64,000 nucleotides of DNA from CAWCGU01 sp963838095 (GTDB lineage Bacteria > Actinomycetota > Thermoleophilia > Solirubrobacterales > 70-9). The first letter of the stretch is position 1, and every line of letters begins with the position of its first letter. Under the pieces are notes generated by a model that ran no database searches, was not told the origin of the DNA, and worked only from the letters and a program-made list of their open reading frames with translations. The stretch lies in the NCBI GenBank assembly GCA_963838095.1, contig CAWIPO010000009.1, forward strand, positions 124,001 to 188,000, written 5' to 3'. The position numbers were made by a program, and so were the translations under genes. Positions 16,449 through 24,951 of this stretch are shown here, piece after piece.

Positions 16449-16612
16449 CCCACAACCCAGACAGATTTCACTACGAGCTTGGGGTATTCGCGCAAATGCC
16501 GATGAGTTGCTCGCCGGGCGCCGGTCATACCTGGTGATGAGCACAGTCGAGCAGGTCCCTGCGCCCGTCCTCGTTTCGGGCGTTCCAATCACCGTCTACC
16601 AAGGAGCTCAAA

Positions 16613-17263
16613 ATGAGAATCCTCGCCGTCAACTCGTTCATATCGCTCGACGGAGTGATGCAGTCGCCCGGCGGCCCCGACGAGGACCCGACCGGCGGAT
16701 TCACGCTCGGCGGCTGGGGCGTCAACTACTTCGACGACGAGATGATGGGGCAGGTCGCCGACTCCGGCCCCTACGAGCTGCTGCTCGGCCGGGGGACCTA
16801 CGAGATCTTCTCGGCCCACTGGCCGCACGACGAGGGCCCGATCGCCGACCACCTCAACGGCACCCGCAAGCACGTCGCCTCGACGACGCTGAACCAGGTG
16901 GAATGGAATAACTCCACGCTGATCACCGGCGACGTGGCTGAATACGTCACGCGGATCAAGAGCGAGGATGGCCCCGAGATCCAGGTTCACGGCAGCCCCG
17001 GTCTGATCCAGACTCTGCTCGAGCACGACCTGATCGACGAGTACCGGCTGTGGATCTTTCCCGTGGTGATCGGCACCGGCAAACGCTTCTTCGGTGAGGG
17101 CACCATCCCAGCCGCAATGAAGCTGGTCGACAGCAAGTTCTCGAAGACCGGCGTCACGATCAACACCTACGAGCGAGCCGGCGAGATCGACACCGGGTCT
17201 TTCGAGTTCGACGAGCCGACCGAGGCTGAGATCGAGCGGCGCAAGGGCCTCGTGGAGGCGTAG
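16613..17263 (+). CDS. Dihydrofolate reductase family protein (RibD C-terminal domain)
   Basis: 216 residues: FISLDGVMQSPGGPDED is the family opening, followed by WGVNYFDDEMMG, LLLGRGTYEIFSAHWP and VHGSPGLIQTLLEHDLIDEY, ending with VIGTGKRFFGEG. This is the RibD-C/DHFR-like NADPH-dependent reductase fold; stand-alone members are common in actinobacteria, with few known substrates. AAGGAG lies before the ATG. The following NTF2-like gene starts directly after the stop, so the two are one unit. Confidence 0.9.
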   Translation: MRILAVNSFISLDGVMQSPGGPDEDPTGGFTLGGWGVNYFDDEMMGQVADSGPYELLLGRGTYEIFSAHWPHDEGPIADHLNGTRKHVASTTLNQVEWNNSTLITGDVAEYVTRIKSEDGPEIQVHGSPGLIQTLLEHDLIDEYRLWIFPVVIGTGKRFFGEGTIPAAMKLVDSKFSKTGVTINTYERAGEIDTGSFEFDEPTEAEIERRKGLVEA

Positions 17264-17668
17264 TTGCCCACCGACGAGGAGCAGATCCGCACCCTGATCG
17301 AACGCTGGGCCGCGGCCGTGCACGGCGGCGAAATGGATGGTGTGCTCGCGGACCACTCCGACGACATCGTCATGTTCGATGTGCCGCCACCGTACGACGG
17401 CGTCCGCGGCCTCGATGCGTACCGTCAGACGTGGCCGCCGTTCTTTGAGTTGCAGAGGCGGGGTGCCTCGTTCGAGATCGAGTCGCTGGAGATCACCGCC
17501 GGCGACGAGGTCGCCTACGCCCACGCCCTCCTGCGCTGCGGGACATCGCAGGAGCTTGCCGAGCAGCCCGAGAACCGCCTACGGCTCTCTCTCGGGCTGC
17601 GCAAGGAGCAGGGTCGGTGGATCGTGGCGCACGAGCATCACTCGTTCCCTCTGACCGGCTCCGACTAG
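17264..17668 (+). CDS. NTF2/SnoaL-like ketosteroid-isomerase-type protein
   Basis: 134 residues starting at TTG 17264, immediately after the stop of the reductase gene (no spacer). N-terminal helices IRTLIERWAAAVHGGEMDGV, then HSDDIVMFDVPPPYDGV and a C-terminal strand pair GRWIVAHEHHSFPL. This pattern defines the YybH/SgcJ-like NTF2 group. Function unknown. It ends in a CTAG shared with the convergent TetR gene. Confidence 0.82.
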   Translation: MPTDEEQIRTLIERWAAAVHGGEMDGVLADHSDDIVMFDVPPPYDGVRGLDAYRQTWPPFFELQRRGASFEIESLEITAGDEVAYAHALLRCGTSQELAEQPENRLRLSLGLRKEQGRWIVAHEHHSFPLTGSD

Positions 17669-18273
17669 CTGCGGAGAAGCAGTCGCCCAAGCTCGGCGAT
17701 CGTGCTGCGGGTCTGCCGCAGCGAGAGCCCGTACTTGCGCCGCAGCCACACGAACGTCTCCAGGCTCGTGAGCGTGTGCAGCGTCGCGGTGACTCGCGCC
17801 TCCCCCAGCCCGGGACGCAGCCGGTCCGCCTGGGCCAGACGTCGCGTCAGGCCCTGGAGCTGGGCGCGCTGTTCCATCTTCTGCTGCTCGACCAGGGCGC
17901 TCGCCTCCGGCTCCAGGACGACGATCGCCTGGAGTTGCTCCTGGATGAAGCCATGGATCTCCCACATCACACAGGCCGCGCCGACAAAGGCGTCGAGCGC
18001 CGCCACCGGATCCTCGATCTCGAGCGCGTCCCGGACCGCGAGCATCTCCGGACTCTCGATGCAGCGGTTGTAGAGCTCCTGCAGCACGCCCAGCTTCGAG
18101 CCGAAGCGGTTGAAGACCGTTGCCCGCGAGACCCCGGCGGCCGCCGCGAGCTCGTCCATTGTCGCGGAGTGAAACGCCTCCTCTCGGATCAGTTGCTCGG
18201 CGGCCTCGAGCACGCGATTGACGCTCGCCGGCTCCCCCCGCCGCTTTGACGTCGTGTAGGTCCGCGTTGCCAT
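17665..18273 (-). CDS. TetR family transcriptional regulator
   Basis: About 202 residues from the ATG at 18273 (MATRTYTTSKRRGE); an ATG four codons upstream is the alternative. The HTH is 'MDELAAAAGVSRATVFNRFG' preceded by VLEAAEQLIREEAF. The C-terminal ligand domain is all-helical and contains VLEPEASALVEQQKMEQRAQ. It is divergent from the NmrA-type gene across 92 bases that contain palindromes, the classic layout of a TetR repressor controlling itself and its neighbour. Confidence 0.92.
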   Translation of the reverse strand: MATRTYTTSKRRGEPASVNRVLEAAEQLIREEAFHSATMDELAAAAGVSRATVFNRFGSKLGVLQELYNRCIESPEMLAVRDALEIEDPVAALDAFVGAACVMWEIHGFIQEQLQAIVVLEPEASALVEQQKMEQRAQLQGLTRRLAQADRLRPGLGEARVTATLHTLTSLETFVWLRRKYGLSLRQTRSTIAELGRLLLRS

Positions 18274-18315
18274 CCGCAGAAGCATAGCCGCTGGCCTTGA
18301 CAAATGCAGACGTAT

Positions 18316-18348
18316 AGTCTAGACTTTGGATCTAGATAGTGAGTCCAA
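18316..18348. promoter_or_regulatory. TetR/NmrA divergent operator region
   Basis: The perfect palindrome agtctagact (18316-18325) is followed by tctaga (18331-18336) and by ttgga (18326-18330) paired with tccaa (18344-18348). It is the only AT-rich stretch between the two divergent starts. Probable binding site of the adjacent TetR protein. Confidence 0.5.
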
Positions 18349-18365
18349 CACAAAAGGAGCACACC

Positions 18366-19220
18366 ATGACAAGCGACACGCAACAGATCAAGCCGACGTT
18401 GGTCATCGGCGGTAGAGGCAAGACTGGCCGCCGGGTCGCCGAGCGGCTCGAGGCGCGCGGCCTGCCCGTGCGCATCGGCTCTAGCTCCGCCGAGCCGTCG
18501 TTCGACTGGGAGGATCGCTCGACCTGGGCGCCCGCGCTCCAGGGAGTGCGGTCCGCGTACGTCGCGTACTACCCGGACATCGCGATGCCGGGAGCGCTGG
18601 AGGCTGTCAGCTCGTTCGCCGAGCTGGCGGTGACGGAGGGTGTGCCGCGGCTCGTGCTCCTCTCGGGGCGCGGGGAGCCCGCGGCCGAGGATGCCGAGCA
18701 GGCGGTGCGCGCCTCCGGCGCCGATCTGACGATCGTTCGCGCGAGCTGGTTCGCCCAGAACTTCAACGAGGGCTACATGCTCGATTACGTGCTCAGGGGC
18801 GTGGTGACGCTTCCAGCCGGTGACACGCCCGAACCGTTCGTCGACGCCGACGACATCGCCGACGTGGCGGCCGCAGCGCTGACGGAGGACGGGCACGTGG
18901 GCGAGCTCTACGAGCTCACCGGCCCGCGGTCCCTGACGTTCGCCGAGGCAGTCGATGAAATCTCCAAGGCGGCCGGTCGCGAGATCCGGTACGAGCCGGT
19001 CTCGATCGAGGAGCACGAGGCCCTAGCCGTCGAGGCGGGCGTGCCGAGTGACCTGATCGAGTTTCTCAGCTACATATTCAGCGAGGTGCTCGACGGCCGC
19101 AACGTCCACCTGACCGACGGCGTTCAGCGCGCCGTCGGCCGCGAGCCGCGGGACTTCGCCGAATATGCGCGGGACGCCGCCGCAACCGGCGTCTGGAACG
19201 CGTCGGCGGTTGCCGCCTGA
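18366..19220 (+). CDS. NmrA-like atypical short-chain dehydrogenase
   Basis: 284 residues from the ATG at 18366, placed after AAAAGGAGC. Rossmann motif LVIGGRGKTGRRVAERL (GxxGxTGR-like), then GVRSAYVAYYPD, LVLLSGRGEPAAEDAEQAV, VRASWFAQNFNEGYM and a C-terminal half typical of NmrA/QOR2-type proteins. These bind NAD(P) and act as quinone or azo reductases or redox sensors; the Ser-x-Tyr-x-x-x-Lys triad is missing. Divergent from its probable TetR repressor. Confidence 0.87.
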   Translation: MTSDTQQIKPTLVIGGRGKTGRRVAERLEARGLPVRIGSSSAEPSFDWEDRSTWAPALQGVRSAYVAYYPDIAMPGALEAVSSFAELAVTEGVPRLVLLSGRGEPAAEDAEQAVRASGADLTIVRASWFAQNFNEGYMLDYVLRGVVTLPAGDTPEPFVDADDIADVAAAALTEDGHVGELYELTGPRSLTFAEAVDEISKAAGREIRYEPVSIEEHEALAVEAGVPSDLIEFLSYIFSEVLDGRNVHLTDGVQRAVGREPRDFAEYARDAAATGVWNASAVAA

Positions 19221-19243
19221 AGATGAAGGGGGGAGCGGGGTCC

Positions 19244-19606
19244 CTAGGTTCGCTTGGCGTAGTCGCCGAACTCGCCGAAGTCGACACCGACGTAGGGCTC
19301 GTCCCCGACCACCTCGGCGTCATGGCCGGGTGGAATCGCCGAGACGTCGCCGGGGCCGATCTCGGCCGTCGAGCCGTCGTCCATGTAGACCTTCATCCGG
19401 CCAGAGATGCAGTAGCCAAGGTGCGAGACCTCACAGGACTCCGTGCCCGCGATCGGCTTCACGTTGTTCGACCACTTCCAGCCCGGCTCGAAAACCGCAT
19501 AGCCGATTGGCCGGCCTGCGACATTCACCACCCGGGCCTCGCCCTTGCCCTCGAACGGACGCGTCTCGTCCGGGGAATTGACGTTCTTGACCTCTACTTC
19601 TGGCAT
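19244..19606 (-). CDS. Cupin-domain protein
   Basis: 120 residues, one cupin barrel. Motif 1 region: KWSNNVKPIAGTESCEVSHLGYCISGRMKV; motif 2 region: IGPGDVSAIPPGHDAEVVGD with the His. The first motif's HxH is replaced by less canonical residues, so metal binding is uncertain. It is 71 bases beyond the methyltransferase gene in the same direction and possibly on the same transcript. Function unknown. Confidence 0.8.
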   Translation of the reverse strand: MPEVEVKNVNSPDETRPFEGKGEARVVNVAGRPIGYAVFEPGWKWSNNVKPIAGTESCEVSHLGYCISGRMKVYMDDGSTAEIGPGDVSAIPPGHDAEVVGDEPYVGVDFGEFGDYAKRT

Positions 19607-19677
19607 TCCGCTCCTCCTCTGTCGGTTGACGTTGGGGCGAGCCTATATCGACTTCGGGGTTTGCGGCAAGGGCGCCG

Positions 19678-20718
19678 CTACTTGATCCCGACGACCATCG
19701 AGTCGGGCCCGGCAAGGTGTTCGACGTAGCTGTCGCTGAACCCGGCCTCCTCCATCCAGGCACAGCAGTCGGCGCCGGTGTAGTCGAACCCCCCCGGCGT
19801 CTCGATCAGCATGTTCAGGCTCATCAGCAGGCCGAACGCGTTGTGGCGCCGCTCGTCGTCGATCATCGCCTCGTAGACGATCAGCGCGCCGCCGTCGGGC
19901 AGCGCCTCATGCGCCTTCTTGAGCAGCACCTGCTTTTCGTCCATGCCCCAGTCGTGCAGGATGTGCCCCATCACGAGCACATCGGCCGTGGGCATCGGGT
20001 CCTCGAAGAAGTTGCCGGCGGTGAAGCTGAGGCGCTCATCGAGTCCCATCCGAGCGACGTAATCGTTGAAGATCGGCTCGAGGGGAGGCAGGTCGAATCC
20101 GCCGCCGGTGATGTGCTCGTGTGCCAGAGCGATCTGAACCGGTACGGCGCCCTCGGCGCAACCGATATCGATCACGTTTTGGTGATCTCCCCACGGAAAT
20201 TTGGCCGCGATCGCGGCGCCTGCCCCGCCGCTGACGGCGCTCATCGCGCGTGCGAACTCCGCCAGCCGCGCCGAGTCGGCATAGAGCGCCTCGAAGAAAT
20301 CCCCGCCGCCCTTCGCCTCGTTTTGGGGGGATCCGGTTCGGAGGCCCTCCGTCAGCGATCCCCAGAACCCATAGAGGCGAGCGTTCGCCATCTCGAGCAT
20401 CCCGCCGGCGTAGGAAGGCTTGGCCCGATCGAGGAAGAGCTCGGTTGCCGGGGTGTTGGCGTAGCGGCCGTCCTCTCGCTCCAGCATCCCGAGCGCCACG
20501 AGCGCGTCGAAGAAGTCGGTCGCGCTGCGCGAATGCAGGCCAAGCCGTTCCCGCAGCGCCTCGGCGTCGAGCGGGCCCTCCACCAGCTCAGAGAAGAGTC
20601 CGAGCTCGATCGCGCTCAGCAGCGTCTTCGAGCCCCAGAACCCGAATCCGAGCTGCAGGATCGCGTCGGGCGCCACCTCCGCTCCCTGCTCGACTGTTCC
20701 TGTGTCCGTTTCGGTCAT
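19678..20718 (-). CDS. SAM-dependent O-methyltransferase (DUF-type winged helix plus class I fold)
   Basis: 346 residues from the ATG at 20718, which has GAGG seven bases before it; a GTG six bases upstream is less likely. N-terminal winged-helix dimerisation domain (LLSAIELGLFSELVEGPLDA, LGLHSRSATDFFDALVALG), then the SAM fold: VIDIGCAEGAVPVQIALA, GGFDLPPLEPIF and VLVMGHILHDWGMDEKQVLL. The HxxxHDW motif is that of plant/hydroxyneurosporene-type O-methyltransferases. The acceptor is unknown. Divergent from the giant regulator at 20817, a likely controller. Confidence 0.88.
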   Translation of the reverse strand: MTETDTGTVEQGAEVAPDAILQLGFGFWGSKTLLSAIELGLFSELVEGPLDAEALRERLGLHSRSATDFFDALVALGMLEREDGRYANTPATELFLDRAKPSYAGGMLEMANARLYGFWGSLTEGLRTGSPQNEAKGGGDFFEALYADSARLAEFARAMSAVSGGAGAAIAAKFPWGDHQNVIDIGCAEGAVPVQIALAHEHITGGGFDLPPLEPIFNDYVARMGLDERLSFTAGNFFEDPMPTADVLVMGHILHDWGMDEKQVLLKKAHEALPDGGALIVYEAMIDDERRHNAFGLLMSLNMLIETPGGFDYTGADCCAWMEEAGFSDSYVEHLAGPDSMVVGIK

Positions 20719-20816
20719 CGACACACCTCATTTCTCGAGAATCAACAGAATCCGCCGCAAACCTATAGCCATCCCGGCGATAATCGCCCCCGGCGAGGGC
20801 GCGCCGGTTCAAGATC

Positions 20817-23800
20817 ATGAATTTCGTGCAGGCTCGCATCGAGCGCGCCGAGCTGGACCGCCGGCTCGCGCAGGGTCTCGACCAGGGATCAGTCGTGCTG
20901 CTCGCCGACGCCGGGTTCGGGAAGACAACCGCCCTCGAGCAGGCGCTGGGTCGGCGAAACGGCAGCGCCGTCTGGGTAAGGGCGACTGCCGCCGACCGCG
21001 ATCCGGGCCGGCTCGTCGCCCGGCTGATGGAGCGCGTACGTGCGCAGCTGCCCGGGGTGGGCGAGGACCACGCCCGCCGGCTCGCTCGAGCCCTGGATCC
21101 GCTGGACGCGCGGGTTGTCGCGCAGGACCTGGTCGATGACCTCGAGCGGCTGCTGGTCGAGCCCATCGTCGTCGCCTTCGACGACGCCGAGCAGCTGGAG
21201 AGCTCACCGGCGGTGGCGATCATCGACACGCTGCTCGCGGTCGGGGGAGAGCTGATCCACGTTGCGATCTGCTCGCGCCGATCGCTCGGCCTGCGGCTCG
21301 CGAAGCTGCGAACGAGCGGTCACCTGCTGGAGCTGGGGGCGGCGGACCTCGCTTTCTCGCCCGCCGAGTGCTGGGCGTGCTTGCGCGCGGTCCGAGGAAG
21401 TGAGCCGAGCAGCGACGAGGTCGAGCGGCTCTTCACCCTGACCGAGGGCTGGCCGCTCGGGGTGGCGCTCGCCGCGGCGGCCGAGCCTCGCACCGGAGAG
21501 CTGGCCCCGTCGAGCCGGGAGGCGATATTCGCCTATCTCGCCGAGGAGGTGCTCGACGAGCTCGAACCGGAGCTTCGCGACCGGCTGCGTGACGCCAGCA
21601 TCGTCGATGAGCTGGACCCGGACCTCGAACGGGCGCTCGGACTGCCCGCCACGTTTCGCAGTGATCTCGTCGCTCACGGGCTCTTCATCCGTCCTCACGA
21701 GAGCGACGCGTATTCGCTCCACCCGCTGCTGCGCGAGTTCCTTCGCGCCAGGCTTGCCGAGGATCGAGGCAGCGATGGCGTCGACGACCTTCACCTTCGA
21801 GCGGCCGCTGCGCTCGCGACCACGGGTCGCGTGCCGGAGGCGATTGAGCACTGGCTGGACGCCGGCGCGTTCGAGCAGGCCGCCGAGGCGATCACGGCGC
21901 ACGGAGCGAGTCTCGTCGGGGCCGCTCCCGACACGGTCGGCCGCTGGTTGGACGCGCTTCCCCGGGAGGTGCGAGAACGGCCGTTGTTGCGCTTGCTCGC
22001 AGGTCGCCTCGCGATGGGGAGGGGCGATGTCGATGCCGCAGTTGAACATTGCCGCGTGGCCGTTTCGGGGCTCGAACGCGAGCAGGCCCCCGAGGGCCTG
22101 CTTTGGGCGGCCCGGTTCGCGCTATCGGAGGCGCACATAGCCGCCCTCGACCTCGAAGCAGCGGTCGAAGCGAGCGAGGGCGCCGCTCAGGCGGGCCCCG
22201 AGGCCGGACCCGGCGCCGTCTTCTGCATCCTCGTTAACGCCGGGGTCCTGGCACGCCTCGGCCGCGTCGAGGAGTCGGACCGTGCGCTGGAGACTGCGCT
22301 GGAGCAGCCGCGCGGACGCGAGCTGCTGGGCGCGGGTCTGCCGGCTTTCCAGGCGCATTACCGCGACCTGCCGGGAGGACGCCTCGACGAGGCACTGGCG
22401 AACATCGACACCGCGATCGCAGAGCTCGAAGCCGCGCGGGCGACCAACCGGCTTCCGTACGTGCTCGTAACCAAGACGGCGATCCACGAAGCGCGCGGTG
22501 AGCCCGATCAGGCATTGGAAGCGTTCGAGAGCACTCTCGCAGCCGCGCAGCGCAGCGGTCTCGCGGGCTACATCGGCGCTGGCGCGCGCCTCTCGGCGGC
22601 GACCGTGCTGGCGCTGCTGGATCGTCCCGAGGAGGCCAGGGCCCAGCTCGAGCGCGTGGACCGCAACTGGACGTCGTGGGTGAGCTGCGACCGCCACGTG
22701 ACTCGCGCCATCCTCGCCGCGCGAACCGGGAACAACCGGACCGCCGTCTCGGAGGCCCGCTCCGCGATCGAAGAGGCGCAGCGGATGCCGCCCTTCGACC
22801 GCGTTCGGGTGATGTCGGTGCTGGCTCCGGTGCTGTGCGACAGGGGAGAACCCGACGCTGCGCGCGAAGCGCTCGAGGAGCTGCTCGATGCGTTGGGGCC
22901 TCGCGAGTCGAAGGCCCGAACCCGCGCCGCGCTCGCCTGCGTGCTGTTCCAGGCCGGAGACGATGATGCCGCGGTCGCGGCGCTTGCGGAGGCATTCGAG
23001 GAAGCCGGCGATGGAGCCCGCTTCCTGCTCCGCAGCGAATCGCCCCAGATCCAGCCGGTGCTGTGGAAGGCGCTGGAGGTCGAGGCATCGGATGCCGAGC
23101 GCGCGATCTCCGCGCTTGACGCCGCCTTCCCGGGCGGCTCCGAGATCGTCGCCTTCGCCGAGCACCCAAACCCCGTGGTCGCAAACGCCGCGCTTCTGGC
23201 GGCGGCGGCATCCGGGCGCCCTGAGGCTCTCGCTCAGATCGCGGATGGACCGGCGGCGGAGCCCGCGACCCGCGTCGTGCGCGAGCGCCTGATCCGACAT
23301 CCGCCGGCGCTCGCGTTCCGGACCCTGGGACGGTTCGAGGTCCGTCGCGGAGCCTGGCTCGTCGACGCCGCCTCCTGGGAGCGCAAGGTCGCCGAGAGGG
23401 TGGTGCGGTTTCTGCTCACCCGCAACGGCGCCCTCGTCCCCGAGGATGAGCTGATCGAGGCCTTCTGGCCGGGCAAGCCTCCCGACTCGGCGCGCCGCGG
23501 CCTCAAGACCGCGATCTCGAGCGCACGCGCGGTGCTCGACCTGCCGTGGGAGAAGAGCCGGCTGCTTGTCGAGGAGCGTGCCTACTCGCTCGCCCTGCAC
23601 GACGGCGACGCCCTCGACGCCTCCGCTTACGAGGCGGCCGCCGAGCGCGCGCTGGCCTTCGAGGGGGCCGACCGGGTTGCGCGGCTGGAGGCCGCTGCCC
23701 GCACCTGGACCGGCGAGCCGCTTCCGGAGGAGCGCTATGCCGACTGGGCGGCATCTTGGCGCGAGCGTCTGACCTCGTTGTACGGAGATGTGCTCGGTGC

Positions 23801-24065
23801 GCTGGCGGAAGCCCATAGCCAGCATGGCGACAACGCCTCGGCGGTAAGAGCCGCACGAGCGCTCGTCGACCTCGACCCGCTCGACGAGCACGCTCAGCGG
23901 TTGCTGATCGGCGCCTACGCGGCCGCCGGCAGGCGTGGCGACGCGCTGCGCCAGTTCCTCGAGTGCCGCCGCGCGCTGGTCGAGGAGCTCGGGATCGAGC
24001 CCGAGACCGAGACGCTGGCGCTTCAGCGCCGCATCCTCGCGGGCGAGGGCGGCCGAGCGGCGTGA
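20817..24065 (+). CDS. Giant ATPase-TPR-BTAD transcriptional regulator
   Basis: 1082 residues. N-terminus resembles MalT/LAL ATPases: RIERAELDRRLAQGLDQG, Walker A ADAGFGKTT (about residues 30-38), Walker B PIVVAFDDAEQLE (about 120). A long helical solenoid of TPR-like repeats covers about 330-800. The C-terminus is SARP-like: winged helix (FRTLGRFEVRRGAWLVDA, VPEDELIEAFWPG, RRGLKTAISSARAVLDL) and the bacterial transcriptional activator domain (RERLTSLYGDVLGALAEAH, QFLECRRALVEELGIEPE). Probably an ATP-gated activator sensing an unknown inducer. Divergent neighbour: O-methyltransferase. Confidence 0.88.
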   Translation: MNFVQARIERAELDRRLAQGLDQGSVVLLADAGFGKTTALEQALGRRNGSAVWVRATAADRDPGRLVARLMERVRAQLPGVGEDHARRLARALDPLDARVVAQDLVDDLERLLVEPIVVAFDDAEQLESSPAVAIIDTLLAVGGELIHVAICSRRSLGLRLAKLRTSGHLLELGAADLAFSPAECWACLRAVRGSEPSSDEVERLFTLTEGWPLGVALAAAAEPRTGELAPSSREAIFAYLAEEVLDELEPELRDRLRDASIVDELDPDLERALGLPATFRSDLVAHGLFIRPHESDAYSLHPLLREFLRARLAEDRGSDGVDDLHLRAAAALATTGRVPEAIEHWLDAGAFEQAAEAITAHGASLVGAAPDTVGRWLDALPREVRERPLLRLLAGRLAMGRGDVDAAVEHCRVAVSGLEREQAPEGLLWAARFALSEAHIAALDLEAAVEASEGAAQAGPEAGPGAVFCILVNAGVLARLGRVEESDRALETALEQPRGRELLGAGLPAFQAHYRDLPGGRLDEALANIDTAIAELEAARATNRLPYVLVTKTAIHEARGEPDQALEAFESTLAAAQRSGLAGYIGAGARLSAATVLALLDRPEEARAQLERVDRNWTSWVSCDRHVTRAILAARTGNNRTAVSEARSAIEEAQRMPPFDRVRVMSVLAPVLCDRGEPDAAREALEELLDALGPRESKARTRAALACVLFQAGDDDAAVAALAEAFEEAGDGARFLLRSESPQIQPVLWKALEVEASDAERAISALDAAFPGGSEIVAFAEHPNPVVANAALLAAAASGRPEALAQIADGPAAEPATRVVRERLIRHPPALAFRTLGRFEVRRGAWLVDAASWERKVAERVVRFLLTRNGALVPEDELIEAFWPGKPPDSARRGLKTAISSARAVLDLPWEKSRLLVEERAYSLALHDGDALDASAYEAAAERALAFEGADRVARLEAAARTWTGEPLPEERYADWAASWRERLTSLYGDVLGALAEAHSQHGDNASAVRAARALVDLDPLDEHAQRLLIGAYAAAGRRGDALRQFLECRRALVEELGIEPETETLALQRRILAGEGGRAA

Positions 24066-24068
24066 AAA

Positions 24069-24097
24069 TACACAAGGTGTGCCTTCCTGTGTACGCT
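24069..24097 (+). promoter_or_regulatory. Leaderless promoter with overlapping palindrome, RHH/RelE pair
   Basis: tacaca (24069-24074) and tgtgta (24088-24093) form an operator-like inverted repeat. The right arm overlaps TACGCT (24092-24097), a TANNNT -10. Seven bases later comes TTG 24105, so transcription would begin at or beside the start codon. Autoregulation by the antitoxin is the natural reading. Confidence 0.5.
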
Positions 24098-24104
24098 CGT
24101 GGTC

Positions 24105-24356
24105 TTGTCCACGCGCCGCCTCAACGTCTCCCTCGACGAGCAGCGGGCCGCCAAGCTCGCCCGGCTGGCCGATCGTGCTCACGTGCCGGATGGCACCCTG
24201 GCGCGCTCGCTGCTCTCGAGCGCCATCGACGACGCGGACCCGGACGCGAGATCGGTCACCGACATCCTCGAAGGGATCCCGGGCCTGGCGGAGCGGTTGG
24301 AGCGAGCCGAGGCCGAGGTGAAGGCCGGCGAGGTGCACGAGCTTCAGGACCTTTAG
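24105..24356 (+). CDS. Ribbon-helix-helix antitoxin
   Basis: About 83 residues if TTG 24105 is used (MSTRRLNVSLDEQRAAKLAR); GTG 24099 would add two. The N-terminal strand TRRLNVSLDE followed by LARLADRAHVPDGTLARSLL is a CopG/RHH DNA-binding fold; the acidic C-terminal helix (ERLERAEAEVKAGEVHEL) would wrap the toxin. It is directly followed, 6 bases later, by a RelE/ParE-like gene. Type II toxin-antitoxin module. Confidence 0.75.
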   Translation: MSTRRLNVSLDEQRAAKLARLADRAHVPDGTLARSLLSSAIDDADPDARSVTDILEGIPGLAERLERAEAEVKAGEVHELQDL

Positions 24357-24362
24357 GCATCG

Positions 24363-24650
24363 ATGGCGCGGGTCGTCGTTACCGATGCGGCGGCGCGAGA
24401 CCTCTACGGCTTGATCCGCAGCCATCAGTTGCCCGACACGCCCGAGCGGGTCCAGCGTTCGCTGCTAGCGCTGGCGGACTTCCCGGAGCTCGGACCGGAG
24501 CTCGGTGGGCGGTTCGCTCCGCTGCGCTTCCTGCTCGGCCCGTGGCGGTGGATGATCATCGTCTACCGGTTCTATCCGGACCGCGATCTGGTCGCGATCC
24601 TTGCGATCGTCGATGGTCGGACCAGCACCTCGCCGACGGCCGGTCGCTGA
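24363..24650 (+). CDS. RelE/ParE-family toxin
   Basis: 95 residues with the ParE/RelE toxin layout: strand VVVTDAAARDLYGL, two helices (DTPERVQRSLLALADFPEL), then the beta sheet FLLGPWRWMIIVYRFYPDRDLVAILAI-like core ending in a short tail. The R..IVYR and final strand match ParE-type toxins, which act either on gyrase or as ribosome-dependent RNases; which one cannot be told. Partner of the RHH antitoxin upstream. Confidence 0.75.
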   Translation: MARVVVTDAAARDLYGLIRSHQLPDTPERVQRSLLALADFPELGPELGGRFAPLRFLLGPWRWMIIVYRFYPDRDLVAILAIVDGRTSTSPTAGR

Positions 24651-24703
24651 CCGTGACCCCAGCGTGAAGATCGCGTGACGGCACGCCGCTATTCATCGCG
24701 GCG

Positions 24704-24889
24704 ATGCCCCCGGCACGCAAGACCTACATCGTCTCCCTTCGCGAGAACGAAGGCCCGGCGACCGTCGAGGAGGTGCGCACCGGGCGCAAGGCGCGGCTGA
24801 GCTCGCTTCGCGAGCTCGCGGGTCAGATCGAGAGCTGGCTGCGAGAGGCGCGGGCGACCGCTGCGGACGGCAACGAGGGGCGCCGCTGA
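24704..24889 (+). CDS. Small hypothetical protein
   Basis: 61 residues: KTYIVSLRENEGPATVEEVR (a beta hairpin-like start) then a basic linker GRKARLSSLRELAGQIESWL (amphipathic helix). Not recognised as a named family. Its stop overlaps an ATG by one base (TGATG at 24887-24891), which would lengthen the next gene; the next gene nevertheless has a better internal start. Confidence 0.5.
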   Translation: MPPARKTYIVSLRENEGPATVEEVRTGRKARLSSLRELAGQIESWLREARATAADGNEGRR

Positions 24890-24951
24890 TGCTTTCGGCT
24901 CGCAAGAACGTGCGCGGCGTCAAAGCAAACCCGACCCAAGGAGGCACCACA

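Noticed and set aside
16507..16911. Plus-strand open frame overlapping the RibD-like gene
   Set aside because: Runs through the RibD-like gene in another frame and becomes Arg-rich; no ribosome site or family sequence.
22122..24425. 767-codon minus-strand frame
   Set aside because: Antisense of the giant regulator, which has Walker and BTAD motifs and start signals.
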